Numbered from the stretch's first letter, positions 22,748-34,332 are shown. The stretch: DNA of 64,000 bases from Rhodocollybia butyracea (GCA_015501585.1 JADNRY010000224.1:1-64000), one strand, 5' to 3'. A program made the numbers and translations. Notes: generated from the letters alone by a model not told the origin.

Positions 22748-25700
22748 TTATGAGTCCGAGATCTGGACAATATGTTCGACATTGACAGCCGATTGAAGGG
22801 CAGTCTCACAAGCTCTGTGGGCATTTTTGGCTTGGTGTGTTAGAAGAAGCTGCAAGATATCATTGTTTGGCCCACTGACAGCAGCACAGAGTGCATTCCC
22901 ATACCATCCCCCTTGAGCATTTAGATCAGCTTTGTGCTCCAGAAGAAGCTGAACAATATGTAGATTTCCCCACCGGGCAGCTGCCTGGAGTGCATTTCCA
23001 TACTTGCCTCCTTGGGCATTTACATCAGCTTTGTGCTCCAGAAGAAGCTGGACAATGTCCTTATTCTCCCTGACAACAGCTATCTGAAGAGCACTCCCAA
23101 ACCTCTCTACTGGGGCATTTACTTCTGCTTTGTGCTCCAGAAGAAGCTGAACAATATCCTTGTTTCCCCTGTCGGTGGCTACATGCAGTGCGCCTCCATA
23201 TTCTCCCTTTTGGACATTTACATCTGCTTTGTACTCTAGAAGAAGCTGCACAATATCCTTATTTCCTTTTCTGATAGCTGCTTGGAGTGCATTCCCATAC
23301 CTCCCCCCTTGGACATTTACATTGGCATTGTGCTCCAGAAGATGCTGGACAATATCCTTGTTTCTATTTCTGATAGCTGTATGTATTAAGTTTTTAACCT
23401 GGGCATGTACACCCCCTTCATATACACAAAGCTCCAAACTTCTCACATTTCCCATATCAAAAATTTTCAGGAAGTCAACCTCATTAAGGTTCATATATTG
23501 AGCATTACTGATAGCCGTTAGCAGGGCATTCCCAATCCTTGGTACTTGAGTTTTTGCATTGGGATTGGTCTCCAAAAGAAGCTGGACAACATGCTGGTCT
23601 CCCCAGCAGGTAGCTGCTTGGAGTGCAGTCCCATACTTGCCACCTTGGTCATTTACATCTGCTTTGTGTTCCAGAAGAAGTTGAACAGTGCGCTTGTTTC
23701 CTCTCCAGGAAGCTGCTTGAAGGGCACTCCCATACTCCCCTCCTGGGGCATTTACATCTGCTTTGTATTCCAGAAGGAGTTGGACAATATGTTGGTTTCC
23801 CCGCCGGGCAGCTGCCTGGAGTGTATTTCCATACTTGCCACCTTGGGCATTTACATCATGGAGTGCAGTCCCATATGGCCTTCCTAGGGCATTTATATCT
23901 GCTTTGTACTTCAGAAGAAGCTGGACAAGATCCTTGTTTCCCTCACTTGCAGCTGCCTGCAGTGCACTTCCATACTCCCCCCTTGGACATTTACATCTGC
24001 TTTGTGCTCCAGTAGAAGCTGTATAATATCCTTGTTCTCCCATCTGATAGCTGCCATGAGGGCAGTCCCATACCGGCCCCCTTTGGCATTCACATCTGCC
24101 ATATTTTCTACCAGTAAATGCTTAGCAATGGATAGCAGGCCCAGACAAGCCATATAATAAAGTGGGGTTTGTATTTCACTTGCACCTAAAGTCGGATTAT
24201 ACCTTTCCCAGCTATACTCTTGATCTATGTTATGAATTCTAATCCAATTCATGTATGTCAGTTGACTACTATCTTTCAAGAATGTTATGGCTAGGTCCTT
24301 GGCAGGTTTGTGTTCAGGCACTGCCTCATCTAATCTTTTCATATGTGATGCCCAACCCTTTGAAGCATAGAGTGCTAAAGGATATAATTCTCTAAGGGTC
24401 TGTTTATACTTGGGCAATATTCCTTGTGAGTCCAAATGAAGCAAATAAATGAGGCATGCTTGACATATTGTGGAATTGGCCAAGTGCTCATTGATTTCAA
24501 TCAGCTCACTTAGCTGACTTTGGCCTTTGATCTGAGTGAGGTACTCTTTCACAGAATTGTGTGCAAGTTGCACAATTTTCTTTGCATCAACAGTGATTGG
24601 TGTAGAGTCCAAGATATCATAAATCCCTGTTTCAAGCTCCAATGATCGAGCAGCAGGATCAAATATTTGTGCATCTAGATCTACAGCAAGGATATCTGTA
24701 ACCTCTTCAATTGACAGTGGTCTGAATGCATAGGCCAACCACATAAGGAGTTGAACTCCATCATGTAAATGTTCACTTTTTTTCAATCTTCCAATAGCCA
24801 CAGTGTATGTTCCCTCCAGGGTTTTGGGCAGCTTATCCAATGCATCCTTAATTGCTTTGGGCATTACACATCTTTGCAGCACAGTTACTTGGCAGTCAAC
24901 CCAACGAAATCTTTGGTGATGTCAGGTTGGTCGCGGGTCGCATCGTTATTTGGGATTACTTACTGTCCATGAGCACCTTGAGTTAAGTGATCAACTATTT
25001 CAGTGAATAGTTCTGGATTCAGTTTTCGATAACTGAGTTTGTCCCGGATGTATTGGGCAACGTCTTGGTCAAAACCAGATCTTGCAAAGTCAACCTCAAG
25101 GTGAATACTCTCTGTGGAACCATAGCTAGCTTCAGCCAGATATCGACTGGTTACAGCCATGTAAAGATTTTCTCTGAGATGGGAGAGATGTTTGAAAACA
25201 TCCATGGCATCTAGCACGAGGTAGACTGGGCTCAAGTCTTTAATAACAGATGCCAGAGCGGCACTTAATTCTGCAATAGTAGGCTCCAGAAGGCCTTGCT
25301 TGCACTTTGGCCATGATGAATTCCTTCATCCCTTGTAGCCATTTGAAGCAAAAGTGATTTAAGAAGGCCCCGAGCATTGGTCTTGATCTGTGAGTTATCA
25401 CGGTTGTCAAAATAGTAGTAGCAGCACAGTAGTCCTGGATCAGCCTTGAGCTTTTGAACGATAGCTGCCCTAAAGAATGTCATGAGAGATATGAAAAAGA
25501 TCATGTCAACGTTGTATGCATACAAAAGGAATGTTTTTCCTGAACCCACTAGATGCACTAGAATTAGATTAAAAACCAGTCCGTACAGAGGAATCTTACC
25601 TTTGCCCTGGATCCATAAGAGTCCAGGTGTGCCTTGACTCCATTTAACAAACTCAGGATGAGAAAATATCCAATCTCCAGTGCCAGGTGTCCTCTTGTCA

Positions 25701-25900
25701 CATGCTGCCACAAAATTTGTAGAGGGATCAGGCGCTTTTAACCATTTCCGAATAGGCTCAGTACCTTCAACGCAAGCATTACTCAAAGAAATCAGCAAGG
25801 TCAATCAAAAGCACTCACTGCCGGTAGGATGATTGATGATGGTGGTTGCTGCTTGGAATTTCGGATTTACCAAAGTAAAGTTGGAAGCATTAGCAAACAT
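22748..25900 (-). pseudogene. NACHT-ankyrin NLR-like receptor, two frameshifts
   Basis: Exons (complement of 25819-25900, 25600-25764, 25524-25548, 24964-25469, 22748-24910) join through introns of 51-54 nt. The N-terminus MFANASNFTLVNPKFQAAT resembles short N-termini of Agaricomycete NLR-like proteins. The pre-NACHT motif R.PGTGDWIF and LLWIQGKVGSGKTFLL (Walker A) are followed by Walker B-like PVYLVLDAMD and by GAHGQFRWVDCQ...LDKLPKTLEGTY, the usual NACHT winged-helix transition. The C-terminus has about 12 ankyrin repeats ending ADVNAQGG.YGNALQ. Such receptors are thought to sense non-self or heterokaryon partners. The frame breaks twice by one base: near 25312-25320, and in a G6 run at about 23977-23982 where seven Gs would fit. 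It may be a young pseudogene or an assembly-error case. Confidence 0.75.
22790..23960 (-). repeat. Ankyrin-repeat array, about 99 bp per unit
   Basis: Tandem 33-residue ankyrin repeats with consensus YGNALQAA...GNKDIVQLLLEHKADVNAQGG. Several units are very similar at the DNA level ('gctttgtgctccagaagaagctg' variants recur each unit on plus), so the array has been homogenised or recently expanded. One unit is truncated: PYGTALH runs straight into DVNAQGG, losing the middle of a repeat. A degenerate unit (ISNAQYMNLNEVDFLKIF) lies near 23440-23510. Confidence 0.8.
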
Positions 25901-26235
25901 GCTATCAAAGAGTGTAAACTAAAATTTACGAGATGAATCATGAGGCAAGTCAAACTTACTTGCCCGGTCTATCCGTACCAGCCTGAGGGCTGACTTGCTG
26001 CTCTCTGATCATGATGATTAGCACTGATGACTGCGAGGTGACGTTGAAGCTTTACCTGGGATCTCTGGATGAAGAAGGTTCATACATGGTGGTACGAAGG
26101 GAAGAAAATGTAAAAGGCTGATCTGACACGTGTAGAATACTCCTCTCCGGTACAAAGTTACCGGGCGCTAGCGGCTATTGTGCTATTTTATTTATAACTC
26201 TTCTATACAATGTGCAGATAACTTGAATTCTATTA
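25901..26235. promoter_or_regulatory. Upstream region of the NACHT-ankyrin gene
   Basis: A gap of 335 bp between the receptor start and the MITE. No coding sequence and no decisive core promoter element is visible. Confidence 0.25.
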
Positions 26236-26769
26236 GGGCCTGTTCGGCAACACGAATCTGGATTTTGTGTGATTTTGCCAGAGGCAAGATTTTGAAGACT
26301 TATATAAAATGTTCGGATCAGCTGGCCGGTCGCCATGACTCTGGAAATGTCATAAAATGACATAACTCCTGCCCTGACATGTCGGACGTTCCTCTCGCTG
26401 TCCCGCAAGTCATCCCGACCACTCTCAATGATGCCACCCAGTGACCAACATGTTCTGGTCATCATCTTTCAAGTTTAATGTAATTGTATATTATTGTTAA
26501 AGCGATTTTGTTCCTCTATATTGTCTAAGCAAGTGAAACCTAAAGTAAAAACTACATTTGAGAGCGGCGGGCATGTCTGAGCATCGAGCGGGGTGTTGAC
26601 CTCAACATGGAAGAAATGTCTGACAGGCTGTGACAGCATGCGCGTTTACACGGAGCGCTCAACTGGCTGATCCGAGTAATACTTACAAATGCTTGATGGC
26701 TTTTTTATATGGTGGCAATACCTGGCAAAATCCAAACAAAATCTGAGATTCGTGTTGCCGAACAGGCCC
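26236..26769. mobile_element. 534-bp Tourist/PIF-Harbinger-like MITE
   Basis: The inverted ends read GGGCCTGTTCGGCAACACGA on both sides and continue with AATCT...GATTTTGT. The trinucleotide TTA flanks both ends (26233-26235, 26770-26772). A 3-bp TWA duplication with GGGCC-type ends is the pattern of PIF/Harbinger MITEs. It has no coding capacity. Its ends differ from those of the full Harbinger at 32690-39567, so that copy is not its direct parent. Confidence 0.85.
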
Positions 26770-27150
26770 TTACTTTCGACGGAGCATACCGCGAGTGTCT
26801 AAATGCAAACAAGCATCAATCTCCTCGCTTTTGAATGTTCGTACTTTTCTTGCCAACGTGAAGTCCCAAAGGATGTTTTGGACCCAGAGAATTAATGCTT
26901 GTCCTGAGATTGAGAAGAGGTGACAAGATTCGGTCGATGGTTTCTTGTCTCGGATACGCGGTAGTCCGTGTAGGCTGTTACATCGAGTCTGATTGCCACG
27001 CCTTTCTTCGAATTGCTGTTCTTACAAGTTACAAACAAACACGAAACACCGGTTAGACGAGTCTGACGGAACCCAAGTTCTACGACCCTACGAGCGGCAG
27101 TGACGAATTGTAGAGTCAAAACTACAAACCCATTAGAGGCTTAGAGCCGA
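26770..27150. other. No recognisable gene
   Basis: Short frames only; the minus frame 26892-27119 has no family resemblance and I do not support it as a gene. Confidence 0.3.
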
Positions 27151-28289
27151 AACCTCAGCACAACTTTGCATACCAGATCCCCTCCGAGTGGTTTCAGCAG
27201 AGCCATCGCGACTGGCACTATCTTTGGAATTTGTGTTCCATTGTTTTTTGGGTTCGAGTTTCCGCTCCAAAGGGCGCCAAATACGAGTCAGATGAATACG
27301 AGCTGGTTGTGCCCTTTCTTAATGGGACGAGTACGTCATGAAAAGTAATGCCGAGGTTTTTCAATTCAGAGGAGGCATTGTAACGCAGCACAATCATCCC
27401 GCCAATCTTAATCGCGGTCTCTATAAAGGGTCCGCAATTGTCTTTCGACGTTGTCATATCAATCTGGAAGAGCAGTCGCATGTAGAAGAAGAGAGATTTG
27501 TATACATAATTATACGAGTATAGAGTGAGTCGAGCGTGTGCCGCCCATATGAACTCTGACTCTCGACGCTGCAGTCCTTTGACTCCAGGAATAGGCATAC
27601 GGGCCACATATATCGAGGGCATGTACATGCACAACATCCGCGGTCCTCCTACCACACAGCGTCCGGCAATAAAAGCAAACCAACAAAAGGATTAAATCGG
27701 TGAAGAGGCTTGAGCTAGCTCTGACGCCGGTCTGTGCATAGGAACTTGCTCAACATGCAGCTAATCTTACATCGACATGCAAATAAACTCCCAGGCGGCG
27801 AATAAGACTCAGAATGTAACGGATTCAATCATTCAGCTACTAATATTACACCTTTTAGAGGAAGGTCGAGGAAATCCAAGATATTACTATGATTCGGATG
27901 CAAGATTAGATTGCGTCCGAATTCGCTGGGTATTTTCGGTCTGTGTTGGTCATAACATGTATAACATACTCCACTAGGTAGTGCCCTTGTTTATCCTTGA
28001 TAACAATCCAAGCTACGCAAATGACACCTCCCGATCACCTTAACCTCTTTAGCATATTTGGCTTGAGTTGGTCACAAAGAGTACAAAAAAGTAAACGGAG
28101 TTCGCAATAGCGCAATGACACTACTCTTAGCACATTGTGACAACCAACGTTACATTCTCCTCCTCTGCCCCCAATCCAGCGCCTCCGTCCCTTCTTTCCC
28201 CTCTCTTGCCTCCTTAACGACTTTAGCCTATGCCCTAACGGACCCCTCCAACGACCGACGTATCCACCCCGTCTCCTCCAACCCTCGGA
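27150..28289. repeat. Segmental-duplication unit, copy E (left part)
   Basis: Contains the anchor 'ggtccgcaattgtctttcga' (27430; compare 6985 and 3385), 'taggcatacgggccacata' (27592; compare 13400) and 'catgtataacatactc' (27955; compare 7393). From 28020 to 28289 it runs parallel to 13430-13580. It breaks off at 'ggatctcacc' where about 1.5 kb is inserted relative to copy C, and the block resumes at about 29788. Confidence 0.6.
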
Positions 28290-29787
28290 TCTCACCGGTT
28301 ACCCCCAGTCAAAAGTCTGGATGGCGAAAACGGACCGAAATGGATCAAACCAAACTTTTCATCCGTTTCATCTGACGAGAACTGCATCTTGCCAAAACTC
28401 TTCCTGGACTGTGCCCGACTACGACCCTAGAACCAACAGAAATATCTATGTAACAGCCAGAACAAACGAAAACCAACTGTTCAATTTGTGACTTGTAAAA
28501 GGTGGGGACTTGGAAAGTCATAAAGTTGGGGCAAGTCACTGTGTGTGTCGACGTGTCGCCGCAGTCCGGTTTACTTCCTCTCTCTCGTACCACCACCACC
28601 ACTACTGGCTTCTATTACTGCTGCCAATGTCAACAGCTTTTTCATGAAACAGCAAGTAACTGCAATTTGCTAGAGATATTGTAGAGTTAAGAAAGAGTAC
28701 TGAGAGGATTATAATGAACAGGTATGTCTTTTTTACTGTCTCTCCAGCGCATCATCGACATCTCCAGATAACATGTTACCTCCATCCACCTCTCATTCTT
28801 GCCAGTGTATTGAACATTGTTGCATCATCTCTTCAAGATTCTTGCTCCAACTAACGCATCGCTGCAACTGTTACTCTGGTTCCAACTAATGCATCGTTGC
28901 AATCGCCCGTTGTCCAACCACCTTGTCCCCGCAATCATCTATCATTCCAACGAATACATTGTCATCATCATCATCAGGGATATAATTCTTGGAGCCAAAT
29001 AGTTATCACTACTCGACTGTCAGTTTCCAATTCTTCCATCGCTGTTTTGGTCACCAGACATCTTCCATACCACCGGTGTGTAGTAAACTACTTGAATTTT
29101 ATTAGTACTGACCAAATGATTTACAATTGCAGAATAAGACAGCGCGGAAACCCACCACGGATCCAACTAACACAAAGTATGTTCTTGTATCCGTTGCTTT
29201 TTCTTCACTTACCTCATGCCTCAAACAGAGCCATATGCATTCTTGTGTGAGCTAGAATCATGCCAACAAGACACGGCAAACGACTTTAAGACTTACCGAG
29301 ATCCTGTTGGCCGCAAGCCATGTGAGGAAAGGGTGGAGAACTCGTCAGCCGCAAGGAAGCGCGTAGCCTAGTAAGTTTTTTTGTTCTTCATTTGATTGTT
29401 GGTCTAATTGGTTTCTAGTACTGTAGAAGAACACGAGAGGAAAGGATATCAATAGCATACAGTGAAGTAAAGTTTATTAGCCTATTGTACTGTACGTATT
29501 CTAGCATGTATCATGTATTGTAGCAAACAGTAGGAGAAAAATCATATGCCATATATGTCAATAAACGAAAAACGCTCCAGTCCGATCTGAGCAGATTCGC
29601 GAACTAGATTTTGTCGAGTTACATCTGTCTGTAGTGACTCAAATCTGTGAGAACCACTACGACACGATCTCAGCGTTTCTGAGCATTTTGACCTCAGCCA
29701 AGTGTACAAATTTTCGGACTAGAGCGGATGACATCGGATTGTATCGACATTTTTGTTTTTAAACGCTCTGGTCCGGTCTGGCCATCT
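28290..29787. other. Unit-specific insertion of about 1.5 kb in copy E
   Basis: Copy C reads 'ctcaccatccacatac' without a break; copy E has 'ctcacc' at 28288 and 'ccatctccacatac' at 29784 with this segment between. No clear target duplication or terminal inverted repeat was found. Two similar pieces, 'aacgctccagtccgatctg' (29569) and 'aacgctctggtccggtctg' (29761), lie near the right end in direct orientation. It includes the candidate gene below. Confidence 0.5.
28897..29453 (+). CDS. Candidate small spliced gene, function unknown
   Basis: Four exon-like pieces join in one frame through plausible GT-AG introns: one ending ...VTRHLPYHR before GTGTGT at about 29076; a short exon IRQRGNPPRIQLTQ after 'tgcag'; an exon starting KPYAFLCELESCQQDTANDF; and a last piece after an intron at 29370-29417 giving VEEHERKGYQ and a stop. 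The third exon looks most coding-like. I do not recognise any domain. The 5' end is uncertain; an earlier exon near 28713 is possible. It could equally be a remnant brought in with the inserted segment. Confidence 0.3.
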
Positions 29788-31560
29788 CCACATACGCTTT
29801 AGATTGGATATTCAAAGAAGGTGGCATGCAGGAGACGTTTGGATAAACGAAGCGCGAGGAAGGTCGTGTCAAGGAGGGGGGTTGGAGGAACGTGGAGGAA
29901 GGTTGATATCTGGGTTGATGCGAAAAAAAAGTCAGTAACCAGTATGCAAAAACTAATCTTAAGGAGCGTAGAGGAACGGACCTGCAACATCGCCGGAATA
30001 TCGGCGTAAGGGTCGTTCTCTTTCTCCCCTACTGTCCTTTTATCGCCCACAATACTGCTTTCCGCTCTGGCATCAATTGTACATCATGTTGCGCCCATCC
30101 ATTGCCCCATCCAAGAGTCAAGCACTTGGGGATACATATCACATTGTCGACATGGGAGGGGTAGTGCCGGAAGGTGAGGCAGAGGGCGAGGGAGAAGGTG
30201 GGTAAGGCAGAGCCTGCAATGGTTTCCGAGGACACACGAGAACTAGGAAACCGGGAGAATCGGGACATCTGCAATGTGCCCATTGTCACTAGTGTAAAAG
30301 GTTAGCTTAGGCGAAAGACTTCAAACCCAGAAACTCACGAAAGATACTGACAAGTCCAGAACCACTAACCGAAACCACAAGACCCTTCCATCCACTCCTC
30401 CCAGACTTCACAAAACTCATCTTCCCAGTCGACCAACAACCTTGCCTGTCCACCCACTTCCACCACAATTGCATCCACCGGCGATCTCCAGGGCGACAGA
30501 AACACACCCCGTCCTTGTGAACGCCCAACTGCCAACGCACGAGATATTTCAATTTCGAGGACCACGTCGCCTGGATGTCCGTGTGAGGCTCTGCCAGGTC
30601 CTGGTGGAAGATAGTGATCTTGTTTGGAGCGAGGTGGGGATACAGGATGGCAATGTAACGGAAACTATCTTTGCAGAGCATTACACTAAAAACAGAAACT
30701 GGAGGAAAGAAATAGACATACCGTAGAAGATTTTTCATCCCGCGTTTTTCTACTACCGAGCTAGCGGGCTCATTAACTTTACTAATGGCTGCATATGTCA
30801 AACATTTGTCCTTTGCGAGTGATTGAGGAACGCTCAAGGATGTGAGAGATCACTGGATGGATGGTGGATAGGATTGATTAAGAAAAGACAAAGAAAGACC
30901 AAAAAAACTAGCAAAATGTTGGTACGTACTTGAACTCCATCTTGGAGATATATCTTTTAGAGTGTGAGGCAAGCACTTGAGGTATCATGTAGGTGTCCAA
31001 CCCAAATGACTTGTCGAGCGAAGCCTCCATTGTTGGAGCGCAAGCAAAAATAATTTGTGATAGGCGCCGAACTTCGAAGGCGCTTGGTTGATCCAACCGT
31101 CATGGTCACGGGAACCGTATTCAGCCGTACCCCTCCTGTTAACTTCCGAAGCCGTGATTTGCTGTGGCTTCTCTAGCGGTCACAATCCTCATCAGACTCT
31201 TTTGTTCAACAGGAGATGTTTCCGCTGCCCAACATTATTAGTTGTGTATCCAACATTCATGATGGCATAGTACTTATGCACTGAAGGTAATGCCGGGTGT
31301 TTCAGCGGCTACGGCATTCCTGTTAGAGGGACTGGGACCCACCAGAACAAGTGTAGATGCAGGTACTGCCGATAAGGTTAGACTCGAGCCAGCACTTTTC
31401 TGTACTTTGATGAAGCTCAATGTCAGCAAAGCGAGGAAGAGATATCAACTCACGACTAAGCAGCAGGGACTGGTTCGAGTCTACAATAAGGTTATCTCGT
31501 GTATCATAATTTCCAGGCTGTCCACATAGCACACAATCTCCCCAGATTGATATCCTAATC
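29788..31560 (-). pseudogene. Segmental-duplication unit, copy E (right part) with decayed gene
   Basis: The stretch 29788-30290 matches 13600-14080 and 7620-8040 (on minus HVDNVICIPKCL, then WGNGWAQHDVQLMPE, then a donor-like GGTC after the RYSGDVA region). The stretch 30300-31060 matches 8980-9420. The minus frame 30307-30837 is open for 176 codons if a likely intron (start GTATGTCTATTT) is ignored, and includes KLKYLVRWQLGV and VVEVGGQAR in alternative frames. About 31140-31340 matches 9470-9720. I do not recognise the product. Confidence 0.4.
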
Positions 31561-31599
31561 CAGGTTCAACAGGTACCATTGCAACTTATCAACATTAAT

Positions 31600-32686
31600 T
31601 AATTGTTAATTAATTTTTTGGCTGAGCCCAAGCTGAGCCCCTTCATCTCTCGATAGTAACAATTTTCTCTTGTTACTGCCCGAGTACTATATGAATCAGG
31701 AAAAGCTGGGTTACGTACTACCAACACTGGAGAGAGCTTGCCAGTGCTTCCAGAGCCCCGGGACACTCTGCATGTATTTTGATTACAACTCTACTGTCTA
31801 TAAGTATGCAGGTTTTGCTTGTTTTTCCAGCTGAGTAGTAGTACACTTATTGGTTTTTGCTACTGAATTACAAACAGCATACATAATTACATTACTGTGA
31901 TTGTATTGTGTTCCTGAACATGAAAAACTAGTGCTTGTAGGCTTTTCGGAAAACCTTGGCAAAAACCATCAGAATTTTTTGTACATTCGCATTAGTCTTC
32001 CCAGTCTTTTCGGACGGCAGCGCGGTATTCAACATATCTCTAACAAAATCATAACAGTACAATGAGGAAGAGGCAGCTCCAAGTAAAAACCACCCCAGCC
32101 ACACTCTCAGCAAGCTATCCCCTCCATACAAGGACCCGCCTCTACTCCTTCTCCTTGTGTACCGCAGTACCACCATAACCCGTAGTATTGGGATACTCTG
32201 TTGCATCTGATTGTTCTCCATGGCTTCGCGGCAGATGGTGTACGGAGGGTATTGGCAAGGGTCCCGGAGGAAGTGGTTTGGGTTTGCTGGAGGAGGCGCG
32301 GTAGAGGTAAAAGAGAGTATCGAGATAGTTATATTAATAACGCATCCACAGGTGTTACTGGGAGTTTTGGTTTTGGTTGTGGTTGGTGAGGGAAGAAAGA
32401 AGTGGGAAGGTGTGGGAGGCTAGCAAGATGGAGAAGGGTGTATCCAATAGTAGCAGGACGACTTGGGGAGAATGCGGCGAGGAACCTGACGTAAAGAGAG
32501 GAAAGCTATGTCTGTGTTTGCGGTAGTTAAGGATAAGTTTAAGAATGAGATGAACGATAGCGCAGTAAGCTGGACTCAGATACCCCGCGTTGTCGGTGAT
32601 TCAAGTTGAAAAGAGGACATATTCCGATTCGTCACTAGTCACTAGTCACTATTGAAGGTAAAGTCAGATTAGACGAAAGACATCGT
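31600..32686. repeat. Segmental-duplication blocks, copy F, ending at the Harbinger insertion
   Basis: The stretch 31625-31880 matches 2995-3225 and 6605-6850 ('tctctcgatagt', 'aaaagctgggtt', 'gggacactctgca'); 32000-32660 matches 1-660. On minus, frame 31928-32221 reads GGSLYGGDSLLRVWLGWFLL and ends in VFAKVFRKAYKH, possibly the C-terminus of the unrecognised repeated gene. The block is interrupted at 32689 by the Harbinger and continues briefly after it ('aactcacaaaggatacc' at 39579; compare 30334). Confidence 0.5.
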
Positions 32687-32713
32687 ATTAGAGCGTTTTC
32701 GCACCCGTTAAAT

Positions 32714-34332
32714 TTGTCACATGTCACACAAAGATTGCTGGAAGATGTGTTACATAGCGTTACTTACTTATCACTTTCAATCATGCTTGGGCCTCAATTA
32801 CTACTGGCCTCGCTGCCTTTCTTATGTTCTAGTTCTGAACAAAATGCTCCAATTCTTCTTGCATCGTTATTCTTACTACAACACCAAGAACAAACACTCT
32901 GTGAAATGTTGTTACTGCAGATGGAAATTGAAGCTTGTGAAGGACGACCACATCCAGAGCAAGGCGGTGAACGTATCAGTGAAGAACTCTTGTATAGGCT
33001 TGGTAGGAGCTGTATGTGGTGGTTCAGGTACGCATTTCTTTTGTTCTTATGCCCAAAACATTAATAATTGTTATCATAGATTTAGGGCTGATGAGATCGT
33101 TGACCTTGCTGAAGTTCTTCAAATACCAGACCCGTTTATAACACAAGAGCGCCACAACTTCCCAGCAGTTGAAGCCTTGGGCCTTCTTCTTGCTCGTTTC
33201 CGTGCTGGTCACGATCTTTATGACATGGTTGCTCGATACAACCGAAGTATCGCTGCTATCTCTCAAATCACCAATGAACTTGTTATCTGGCTCGATAATA
33301 GGTGGAAACATCTCCTTGACTGTGATTCTGATGGCGTTCTTCATCCCAATAACCTCCTTGACTATGCCATCGCTGTCGAAAACTATGGGTCACCGTTGTC
33401 CAACTGTGCTGGATTTCTTCATTGTACCATTAGGAAGATGTGCTGTCCCAGTGAGGGCCAAGAAGCTGCATACAATGGCTACAAGAAAATGCATGCTCTC
33501 AAATATCAAGCTTTGTGTCTTCCAAATGGAATCATTGGTAATTTGGCAGGGTCATATGAAGGGCGGCGGAACGATAACCATCTTCTCACCGACAGTGCGT
33601 TTCTCAACAAATTCCACGAGTTTGGTTTCCATCCAGATGTCCCGGATGATGCACCTCTCAATGAGCACAATTTTGTCGTCTTTGCATCAGGAAAAGGCGT
33701 TTTTGCCTAGGTGACCCCAGAGTGGCCTAAAGCAAACTAGGTGACCTATGAATTCTATGGCATCCTAGGAATTTGGGCTCGTCCCTTGCCAGTCAAGGCT
33801 CTTGAGGATTCCCTAGGGTATCCTAGACAAGCCTAGGTCTGCCCAGGCTTGCCCAGGTGTTCCCAAAGTTGTCCTGGAGTTTCTCTGGGGCTTCCTAGGA
33901 TAACCTAGGATACCCTGGGGAATCCTCAAGAGCCTTGACTGGCAAGGGACGAGCCCAAATTCCTAGGATGCCATAGAATTCATAGGTCACCTAGGCAAAA
34001 ACGCCTTTTCCTGATGTGGAGACCCGGCTTACGGATATGGCCCACATCTTGTCAGTCCGTTTGCTAATGTCAATCTCTCAGAGGAACAGCGGGCATGGAA
34101 TCGTGCAATGAGCAAGGTGCGGATAGAGGTAGAGCATGGATTTGGTGTTGTTGTGAATCTTTGGCCCTTTCTGAACAACTTTCGTAAAATGCAGGTACTT
34201 TCGTCTCCCGTTGGTCGCTACTACCGTATAGGTGTACTTCTCATGAACGCAGCAAACTGTGTTTGCCCAAACCAGATTGCGCAGCAATTTGATTGTATGC
34301 CTCCAACGTTAGAAGACTACTTCCATGATTAA
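32714..34332 (+). pseudogene. PIF/Harbinger transposase (DDE_Tnp_4), interrupted
   Basis: Exon 1 is 32714-33027, a 52-nt intron runs 33028-33079, and exon 2 starts at 33080. The spliced frame reads ...SCMWWFRFRADEIVDLAEVL, a typical Harbinger N-terminal helix. The catalytic region has GFLHCTIRKMCCPSEGQEAA, GRRNDNHLL (second D) and VRIEVEHGFGVVVNLWPFL (E). The first catalytic Asp is replaced by His (CAT at 33420-33422; GAT expected), which should abolish activity. Exon 2 is split at 33684 by a 332-bp MITE; removing it with one TG copy restores VVF|GDPAYGYGPHLVSPF. The stop is at 34330-34332. Alternative starts further 5' cannot be judged. Confidence 0.85.
33685..34016. mobile_element. 332-bp foldback MITE, CATCAGG ends
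   Basis: The ends read CATCAGGAAAAGGCGTTTTT in inverted orientation, and the two arms continue as complements for about 130 bp with one 31-bp extra stretch in the left arm. The dinucleotide TG flanks both sides (33683-33684, 34017-34018). The transposase frame is restored by removing the element and one TG, which fixes the boundaries. The same ends occur on the larger element at 35473-39057. Confidence 0.85.

Noticed and set aside
22891..24026. Plus-strand cysteine- and histidine-rich frames opposite the ankyrin array
   Set aside because: They are complements of the ankyrin repeats and follow the 99-bp period; the minus strand gives the recognised protein.
31465..31485. tRNA-like 'tggttcgagtc' box
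   Set aside because: No matching A box, acceptor stem or anticodon arm could be folded around it.
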